Shown piece after piece: positions 39,920 through 45,445 of a stretch of DNA of 45,445 nt. The translations under genes were made by a program, and so were the position numbers. Within the stretch, counting starts at the first letter, position 1, and each line of letters opens with the position of its first letter. Source of the stretch: TMED14 sp965657195. Lineage in GTDB: Bacteria; Bacteroidota; Bacteroidia; Flavobacteriales; Schleiferiaceae. Location: positions 1 to 45,445 of the forward strand of contig CBFHNK010000006.1 of assembly GCA_965657195.1 (NCBI GenBank), written 5' to 3'. The notes beneath the pieces are model-generated. The model ran no database searches. It was not told the origin of the DNA and saw nothing but the letters and a program-made list of their open reading frames with translations.

Positions 39920-41014
39920 ATGAGTTCTAAAGCCTTTGTACTTCTCGCAGACGGCACCTTGTTTGAGGGTGCCTCTGTCGGAATTGACGGAACGTCAGTA
40001 GGGGAGATTTGCTTTAACACCGGGATGACCGGATATCAAGAGATTTTCACGGATCCAAGTTACAAGGGCCAGATAATGGTTACGGCGACTGCTCACATTG
40101 GTAATTATGGTGTAGAATCTGAAGAAAGCGAGTCATTTGCCGTTCAGATCGCGGGACTAGTTTGTAAGAGTTTCAGTGAATTAGCTTCGCGGGTGCGAGG
40201 GAACCACATGAGTTTAAAAGAATTCATGAACGATTCTGTGGTAATTGCGGATGTCGATACCCGTGCACTCGTGCAGCACATCCGTGATTTCGGAGCACAA
40301 AACGCGGTGATAACCACCGTGTTGTCCTTAGAAGCTGCGCAGCAACGCCTCTTGGATGCCCCCATTATGGAAGGTCTGGAGTTGTGTTCGCACGTGAGCA
40401 CCACTGAGCCCTATACAGTTGGTGATCGCAATGCGGAGTTTCACGTTGCCGCTCTTGACCTTGGGGTGAAGCGCAACATTCTTCGGAACCTAGTTCGCGT
40501 TGGTTGTCGAGTTACGGTATATCCGTACAATACTCCGTTTGATGTCCTCTCTGCGGATGCGCCCGATGGATTCTTCTTATCGAACGGTCCAGGCGATCCG
40601 GCTGCGAGTCCTCAAGTGATCGAGACGGTGCGTGAAATCTTGGATTCAGGCAAACCCACATTCGGAATTTGCTTGGGTCACCAAATGATTGCGTTGGCCT
40701 CTGGATTGAGCACCTATAAAATGCACAACGGTCACCGCGGAATTAACCACCCCGTGAAGAATCTTGCGACGGGAAAAGGTGAAATCACTTCGCAGAACCA
40801 CGGTTTTGCGGTTGCGATGCAGGATGTTGAGTCGGCGCCCAATGTCACCCTGACTCATGTTCACCTCAACGATGGAACGGTTGCCGGAATTCGGCGCACG
40901 GACGTTCCCGCATTCAGCGTGCAGTACCACCCAGAGGCGTCTCCGGGTCCGCACGACGCCCAGTACCTCTTTGATGAATTTGTTGCCTTAATGAGCACTA
41001 AAATCCCCGCTTAA
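39920..41014 (+). CDS. carA: Carbamoyl-phosphate synthase small (glutaminase) subunit
   Basis: Hydrolyses glutamine and channels ammonia to CarB for carbamoyl phosphate, the precursor of pyrimidines and arginine; 364 residues from the ATG at 39920 (a TTG two codons upstream is less likely). The N-domain has GEICFNTGMTGYQEIFTDPS. The class I amidotransferase domain carries the triad Cys251 (FGICLGHQMIALASG), His337 and Glu339 (VQYHPEASPGP). carB is not adjacent and must lie elsewhere. eno begins two bases after its stop. This rplQ-carA-eno order is usual in Flavobacteriia. Confidence 0.97.
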   Translation: MSSKAFVLLADGTLFEGASVGIDGTSVGEICFNTGMTGYQEIFTDPSYKGQIMVTATAHIGNYGVESEESESFAVQIAGLVCKSFSELASRVRGNHMSLKEFMNDSVVIADVDTRALVQHIRDFGAQNAVITTVLSLEAAQQRLLDAPIMEGLELCSHVSTTEPYTVGDRNAEFHVAALDLGVKRNILRNLVRVGCRVTVYPYNTPFDVLSADAPDGFFLSNGPGDPAASPQVIETVREILDSGKPTFGICLGHQMIALASGLSTYKMHNGHRGINHPVKNLATGKGEITSQNHGFAVAMQDVESAPNVTLTHVHLNDGTVAGIRRTDVPAFSVQYHPEASPGPHDAQYLFDEFVALMSTKIPA

Positions 41015-41016
41015 CC

Positions 41017-42297
41017 ATGCCTACAATTACTTCAGTTTACGCACGCCAAATTCTTGATTCACGAGGAAACCCCACGGTCGAAGCCGATGTGGTTACCGAT
41101 TCTGGTCACTTTGGTCGGGCCGCAGTGCCCTCTGGTGCCTCGACAGGCGCCCACGAAGCGGTGGAGCTGCGCGATGGAGATTCCGCTGTCTACCTCGGCA
41201 AAGGAGTACTCAAGGCAGTAGACCATGTCAACAACGAGCTTGCTCAAGCCGTAGTTGGCCTTGAGGTTACCGACCAGGCCGAATTGGACATGGCCATGCT
41301 CGATGCCGATGGAACGCCCAACAAAGCGCGCCTTGGTGCTAACGCGATTTTAGCGGTATCGCTTGCTGCGGCGCGTGCTGCGGCACAGGCCAGCGGCCTT
41401 CCGCTCTTTCAGTACGTAGGTGGAGTGACGGCGCGTACGCTGCCGGTTCCGATGATGAATATTTTGAACGGAGGTGCGCACGCAGACAACGCCATTGATT
41501 TTCAAGAATTCATGGTCATGCCTGTGGGTGCCACGAGCTTTAGTCAGGGCCTGCAAATGGGTACCGAAGTTTTTCACCACCTCAAGTCGGTGCTGAAGGC
41601 AAAGGGCTACAGCACGAATGTGGGCGATGAGGGCGGATTTGCGCCGAATATTCGTTCGAATGAGGAGGCCATTGAAACCGTCCTTGAAGCAATCACGAAA
41701 GCCGGATTTACTGCAGGTAAGGACTTGTACATCGCCATGGATGCCGCGATGACCGAACTCTACGACGAGAAGACCGGCTTGTATACGTTTAAGAAGTCGG
41801 ACGGAGCCACGATGACCACCGACGAGGTGGTGTCGTACTGGACCAATTGGGTGAACCAATACCCCATCCTTTCGATTGAAGATGGCCTTGCTGAAGACGA
41901 CTGGAATGGTTGGTCGAAGTTGAATTCCGCAATCGGAAATCGCGTTCAAATTGTAGGTGATGATCTATTTGTGACCAATGTAGATCGCGTGACCAAGGGT
42001 ATTGAGCTCAATTCGGCGAATTCGGTACTCGTCAAGGTGAACCAAATCGGAACGCTTACTGAGACGATTGCCACGGTGCAAAAGGCGCAGCGCAACGGAA
42101 TGACGTGCATCATGTCGCACCGTTCCGGAGAAACTGAGGATTCGACGATTGCGGATTTGGCGGTAGCGTTGAATACCGGTCAGATTAAGACCGGTTCCGC
42201 ATCGCGTTCAGACCGAATGGCGAAGTACAACCAGCTTCTTCGTATCGAAGAAATGCTCGGATCGACAGCAATTTACCCGGGAGCAAATTTTAAGTAA
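41017..42297 (+). CDS. eno: Enolase
   Basis: Glycolytic 2-phosphoglycerate dehydratase, also a degradosome partner in some bacteria; 426 residues. Signatures: YARQILDSRGNPTVEADVVT, the loop PSGASTGAHEAVELRDGD, the metal and active-site segments SIEDGLAEDDWNGW and GDDLFVTN, and the substrate-lysine/His region VNQIGTLTETI and MSHRSGETEDSTIADLAVA. Nothing is missing. It lies 2 bases after carA and 21 before the citrate synthase start, so the three genes probably form a small metabolic unit. Confidence 0.99.
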   Translation: MPTITSVYARQILDSRGNPTVEADVVTDSGHFGRAAVPSGASTGAHEAVELRDGDSAVYLGKGVLKAVDHVNNELAQAVVGLEVTDQAELDMAMLDADGTPNKARLGANAILAVSLAAARAAAQASGLPLFQYVGGVTARTLPVPMMNILNGGAHADNAIDFQEFMVMPVGATSFSQGLQMGTEVFHHLKSVLKAKGYSTNVGDEGGFAPNIRSNEEAIETVLEAITKAGFTAGKDLYIAMDAAMTELYDEKTGLYTFKKSDGATMTTDEVVSYWTNWVNQYPILSIEDGLAEDDWNGWSKLNSAIGNRVQIVGDDLFVTNVDRVTKGIELNSANSVLVKVNQIGTLTETIATVQKAQRNGMTCIMSHRSGETEDSTIADLAVALNTGQIKTGSASRSDRMAKYNQLLRIEEMLGSTAIYPGANFK

Positions 42298-42318
42298 CCG
42301 ACAAACAACCCCTTGATA

Positions 42319-43623
42319 ATGGATCGGATTAAAGAACATTTTGCAGAAAAAATAGCACCAGCTCAAGCTGAGATTAAGGCCTTTTTGGCCGAGCACGGAG
42401 AAAAGTCACTTGGAGAGATTACCGTAGCTCAAATATATCAGGGCATGCGGGGCATGACTGCGCTGATTTGTGAGACTTCGAAGCTTGATGCTCAGGAGGG
42501 TATTCGCTTCCGAGGCTACAGCATCCCAGAATTGCAGTCACTTCTCCCTAAGTATCCAGGTGGTGAGGAGCCGCTTCCAGAAGGGCTCTTTCACTTGATT
42601 TTGATGAACGAGCTTCCGAATGACGACGATGTTCGCCGCATTAGTAACAGTTGGGCGCGTCGGGCGATTGTTCCGCCACACGTATTCAAGACTATTGATG
42701 CGCTACCGATGTCTGCACATCCGATGACTCAGTTTGTAGTTGGGATTATGGCACTTCGCACCGAGTCAGAGTTTGGAAAGGCATACGCCCGCGGAATCGG
42801 CAAGTCAGAGTACTGGGAGTACACGTACGAAGATGCAATGAACCTGATCGCGCGCTTACCCCGCGTTGCGGCGTATATCTACCGTCGTGCATATAAAAAT
42901 GGAGAGCACATCGAGCCAGATCCCAAGTTGGATTGGGCCGGAAATTTTGCCCACATGCTGGGGTATGACAATGAAGAGTTTCGCGAATTGATGCGTCTGT
43001 ACATGACCATACACTCGGACCACGAAGGAGGGAACGTTTCGGCACACGCCGTTCATTTGGTGGGCTCAGCTTTGAGCGACGCGTACCAAAGCTTTGCGGC
43101 GGGTATGAACGGGCTAGCGGGTCCGTTGCACGGACTTGCAAACCAAGAGGTGATCAAGTGGACGCTTGAAATGCTCGAGGATTTGGAAACGCAAGAGCCG
43201 AGTAAAGATCAAATTGCTCAGTATGTTCATGATACGTTGGGGGCAGGTAAAGTGGTTCCCGGATTCGGCCATGCCGTTCTTCGCAAGACGGACCCTAGAT
43301 ACATGGCACAGCGTGAGTTCGCCCAAAAGCACATGCCTGAAGACCCTTTGTTCAAGGTGATTTCAAACATCTATGAGGTGGTGCCAGGCATTCTTGAAGC
43401 GACTGGGAAGGTAAAAAACCCATTCCCCAACGTCGATGCCCACAGTGGTCAACTGCTGATGCACTACGGCATGGTGGAGTACGACTTTTACACCGTCCTC
43501 TTCGGTGTTTCGCGTGCGCTCGGAGTACTGACGAATTTGATCTGGGATCGCGCTTTGGCCATGCCTCTTGAGCGACCCGGTTCAACTACGACTGAGTTGC
43601 TGAAAAAGAAGTTTAGCGTGTAA
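42319..43623 (+). CDS. gltA: Citrate synthase, mitochondrial (eukaryotic) type
   Basis: Condenses oxaloacetate and acetyl-CoA to citrate; 434 residues from the ATG at 42319 (an in-frame TTG lies two codons upstream). Catalytic residues are His271 (NGLAGPLHGLANQEV), His318 (GFGHAVLRKTDPRY) and Asp373 (FPNVDAHSGQLL). The whole chain follows animal mitochondrial citrate synthase rather than the E. coli hexameric form: GMRGM near the N-terminus, GIRFRGYSIPE, GGEEPLPEGLF, TIHSDHEGGNVSAH and TVLFGVSRALGVL. No mitochondrial presequence is present. The NADH-binding cysteines of the E. coli type are not expected in this class. It ends at a strong terminator. Confidence 0.96.
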   Translation: MDRIKEHFAEKIAPAQAEIKAFLAEHGEKSLGEITVAQIYQGMRGMTALICETSKLDAQEGIRFRGYSIPELQSLLPKYPGGEEPLPEGLFHLILMNELPNDDDVRRISNSWARRAIVPPHVFKTIDALPMSAHPMTQFVVGIMALRTESEFGKAYARGIGKSEYWEYTYEDAMNLIARLPRVAAYIYRRAYKNGEHIEPDPKLDWAGNFAHMLGYDNEEFRELMRLYMTIHSDHEGGNVSAHAVHLVGSALSDAYQSFAAGMNGLAGPLHGLANQEVIKWTLEMLEDLETQEPSKDQIAQYVHDTLGAGKVVPGFGHAVLRKTDPRYMAQREFAQKHMPEDPLFKVISNIYEVVPGILEATGKVKNPFPNVDAHSGQLLMHYGMVEYDFYTVLFGVSRALGVLTNLIWDRALAMPLERPGSTTTELLKKKFSV

Positions 43624-43640
43624 TTACATAGGTTGAACGA

Positions 43641-43668
43641 AGCCCCGGCCAACGCCGGGGCTTTTTTT
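43641..43668 (+). terminator. Intrinsic terminator after the citrate synthase gene
   Basis: A 9-bp GC-rich stem (AGCCCCGGC at 43641-43649, GCCGGGGCT at 43654-43662) with a CAAC loop is followed by seven T residues. It lies 17 bases after the gltA stop and isolates the rpsA promoter downstream. Confidence 0.95.
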
Positions 43669-43700
43669 ATGGATCTGTAAATGTGAGGTTTGATTTTTTG

Positions 43701-43714
43701 TACCTTTGCAGTCC
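43701..43714 (+). promoter_or_regulatory. Putative promoter -7 box and start region of rpsA
   Basis: TACCTTTG (43701-43708) matches the Bacteroidota -7 consensus TAnnTTTG and is followed by CAGTCC, as before rpsL. The start point would fall near 43713-43716, giving a leader of about 108 bases. No good -33 TTTG is seen at 19-21 bases upstream. Confidence 0.65.
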
Positions 43715-43822
43715 TAATTTGGTACGCGTTGCGAAAGGACGCCAAATTGGGAATCAATACTTAACGTCTCTCGGCGCTGTGCTTTAGTCCTTTCCGTGCG
43801 CCAGATACAAGACCCCAAGCTC
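43709..43822 (+). promoter_or_regulatory. Structured rpsA leader with possible kissing hairpins
   Basis: Hairpin I pairs 43713-43722 with 43742-43751 (10 pairs, one G-U); its 19-base loop holds GAAAGGAC (43733-43740). Hairpin II pairs GGCGC (43773-43777) with GCGCC (43798-43802); its loop holds GTCCTTTC (43787-43794), the exact complement of the first loop's motif. The two loops could therefore pair. The element fills most of the untranslated leader and ends 20 bases before the ATG. A role in control of S1 synthesis is inference. Confidence 0.45.
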
Positions 43823-45445
43823 ATGTCTGAAGAGCTCAACCCCGAATTGGAGGGCCAAATCCAAGAACAAGCCGCTGCAGAAGTGGAGGCTACCCCCGAA
43901 GTTACTGAAGTAGAATCTAAGCCTAGAGTTAAGGCTGTAGTGGAATCTGTAACCCCGACTGAATTAGACGCCAATGACGAGTCTGTCGAAGAAGATGACC
44001 TCGAGTTGGTTTTGGAAGACGAAGAAGAAGAGAGTTCATTTGATTGGACCGCATACGAGTCTGGCTTTGGTGCTCGAAGTGAGGAGCACAAAAACATGGA
44101 GGGACTCTATGAGGCAACTCTAGTTACTTCCGTTGAGCATCAAGTAGTCAGCGGTGTTGTCGTACAAATGACAGATCGCGATGTGATTATCGATATCTCG
44201 TCAAAGTCAGAGGGAGTAGTATCCTTGAATGAGTTCCGCTACAATCCAGACCTCAAAGTTGGGGACCTTGTTGAAGTCCTCGTTGATAAGCAAGAAGATA
44301 AGTTGGGTCAACTCGTTCTTTCGCACCGTAAAGCCCGTTCGATTAAGGCATGGGATCGTGTGAATGAAGCTTTTGAATCTGAGGAAATTGTTCAAGGTTA
44401 CGTGAAGGCGCGTACCAAAGGCGGTATGATTGTCGATGTATTTGGTCTCGAGGCATTCTTGCCAGGATCTCAAATCGACGTGAAGCCAATTCGCGACTAC
44501 GACATCTATGTCGATAAGACCATGGAATTCAAGATTGTCAAGATCAATCACGAGTTTAAGAATGTGGTGGTGTCGCACAAGGCCCTTATTGAGGCCGATC
44601 TCGAAGAACAGAAGCGCAATATCATTGGCCAACTCGAAAAGGGTCAAGTCCTCGAGGGTGTGGTCAAGAACATCACGAGCTACGGTGTATTCATCGATCT
44701 TGGCGGCGTGGACGGACTCGTGCACATCACGGACTTGTCGTGGAGCCGAATCAACCACCCGTCAGAGGTGGTCGAGCTCGACCAGAAGCTCAACGTGGTT
44801 ATTTTGGACTTCGACGAGGCCAAGACACGCATTCAGCTCGGTCTCAAGCAGCTTTCGGCACACCCTTGGGATGCCCTTAGCCAAAACGTTTCAGCTGGAG
44901 ACACCATCAAGGGTAAAGTTGTGGTACTCGCCGACTACGGTGCGTTCATCGAAGTTGCTCCGGGTGTAGAAGGACTTGTACACGTTTCTGAGATGAGCTG
45001 GGGATCGCACCTGCGTTCTGCCCAAGACTTCTTCAAGGTTGGTGATATGGTCGAGGCTTCGGTCCTATCAATCGACCGCGAAGAGCGCAAGATGTCACTT
45101 GGTATTAAGCAATTGACTCCAGACCCTTGGTCAAGCATCACCGCGAAGTACCCAGTTGGTTCGCAGCACACCGGAAAGGTTCGCAACTTCACCAACTTTG
45201 GTGTCTTTGTTGAGCTCGAAGAAGGTATTGATGGTTTGATTCACATCAGCGACCTGTCTTGGTTGAAGAAGGTGAAGCACCCGAGCGAGTTCACCTCAGT
45301 GGGTGCAGAGCTTGAAGTGAAGGTGTTGGACATCGACGTCGACAACCGCCGCTTGAGCCTTGGCCACAAGCAAGTGAGCGACAATCCTTGGGACAACCTT
45401 GAAGACGTGTTTGAAGTAGGTAGCAGCCACACGGGTAGTGTGAAG
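43823..45445 (+). CDS. rpsA: 30S ribosomal protein S1 (3' partial)
   Basis: mRNA-binding ribosomal protein, read in one open frame from the ATG at 43823 to the window edge (541 codons, no stop). After an acidic N-terminal extension of about 90 residues (rich in Glu/Asp, with DEEEESSFDWTAYESGFGAR) come five S1 OB-fold repeats and the beginning of a sixth. Repeats 3-5 show the standard pattern: NITSYGVFIDLGGVDGLVH, VVLADYGAFIEVAPGVEGLV and NFTNFGVFVELEEGIDGLIH. Repeats 1 and 2, the ribosome-binding ones, are more diverged. No Shine-Dalgarno sequence precedes the ATG. A long structured leader and its own promoter suggest separate regulation from the main cluster. Confidence 0.97.
   Translation, partial: MSEELNPELEGQIQEQAAAEVEATPEVTEVESKPRVKAVVESVTPTELDANDESVEEDDLELVLEDEEEESSFDWTAYESGFGARSEEHKNMEGLYEATLVTSVEHQVVSGVVVQMTDRDVIIDISSKSEGVVSLNEFRYNPDLKVGDLVEVLVDKQEDKLGQLVLSHRKARSIKAWDRVNEAFESEEIVQGYVKARTKGGMIVDVFGLEAFLPGSQIDVKPIRDYDIYVDKTMEFKIVKINHEFKNVVVSHKALIEADLEEQKRNIIGQLEKGQVLEGVVKNITSYGVFIDLGGVDGLVHITDLSWSRINHPSEVVELDQKLNVVILDFDEAKTRIQLGLKQLSAHPWDALSQNVSAGDTIKGKVVVLADYGAFIEVAPGVEGLVHVSEMSWGSHLRSAQDFFKVGDMVEASVLSIDREERKMSLGIKQLTPDPWSSITAKYPVGSQHTGKVRNFTNFGVFVELEEGIDGLIHISDLSWLKKVKHPSEFTSVGAELEVKVLDIDVDNRRLSLGHKQVSDNPWDNLEDVFEVGSSHTGSVK

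Noticed and set aside
41350..41949. Minus-strand open frame of 199 codons opposite eno
   Set aside because: Antisense of enolase with His/Arg-rich sequence and no motif.
44207..44758. Minus-strand open frame of 183 codons opposite rpsA
   Set aside because: The plus strand encodes clear S1 repeats over the same bases.

Overview
This window is chromosomal core DNA from a member of the Bacteroidota, most likely of the Flavobacteriales type. The evidence is: two proteins with the type IX secretion (T9SS) type B / gliding-motility C-terminal domain flanking a PorP/SprF protein; a DUF4290 protein; TAnnTTTG promoter -7 boxes instead of TATAAT; few Shine-Dalgarno sequences; and the orders purH-mreBCD-mrdA-rodA and rplQ-carA-eno-gltA. 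By eye the base composition is near 50% GC, high for Flavobacteriales, so I do not name a family. I see no tRNA, rRNA, IS element, CRISPR array or prophage. No gene-free stretch exceeds 300 bases; the longest gaps (22850-23021 and 43624-43822) hold promoters, a terminator and structured leaders.

Layout. 1-1411: 3' part of a periplasmic PPIase. 1426-8392 (minus): purH followed by the elongasome genes mreB, mreC, mreD, mrdA and rodA, tightly packed and partly overlapping. 8469-9719 (plus): an orphan MacB-like permease. 9709-10529 (minus): a lipid kinase and a free-methionine-sulfoxide-reductase-like GAF protein. 10665-16103 (plus): a three-gene surface module in which two large secreted Ig/PKD proteins with T9SS sorting domains enclose a PorP/SprF protein that carries an extra coiled coil and a SPOR domain. 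16121-16151: a bidirectional terminator. 16174-22849 (minus): uvrD, DUF4290, murA, a TlpA-like thioredoxin, grpE, dnaJ.

23022-39841 (plus): one continuous str-S10-spc-alpha ribosomal cluster (rpsL to rplQ, with fusA, secY, infA and rpoA inside; tuf, adk and map absent), closed by a strong terminator. It is followed by carA, eno and a mitochondrial-type citrate synthase, a second terminator, and rpsA, which runs off the right edge. rpmJ (38 codons), the true starts of rpmD, rplW, carA and gltA, and the truncated rpsA were read directly from the sequence.

I find no wholly new multi-gene system here. The observations most worth following are: two hairpins in the rpsA leader whose loops share a perfect 8-nt complement (possible kissing loop); the nearly identical extended promoter/start motif TAC(A/C)TTTGCAGTCC before rpsL and rpsA; the PorP/SprF-coiled coil-SPOR fusion between two T9SS cargo proteins; MurA with Asp in place of the fosfomycin-target Cys; the mitochondrial-type citrate synthase; and -7 boxes so close to start codons that dgkA and uvrD transcripts are probably leaderless or nearly so.
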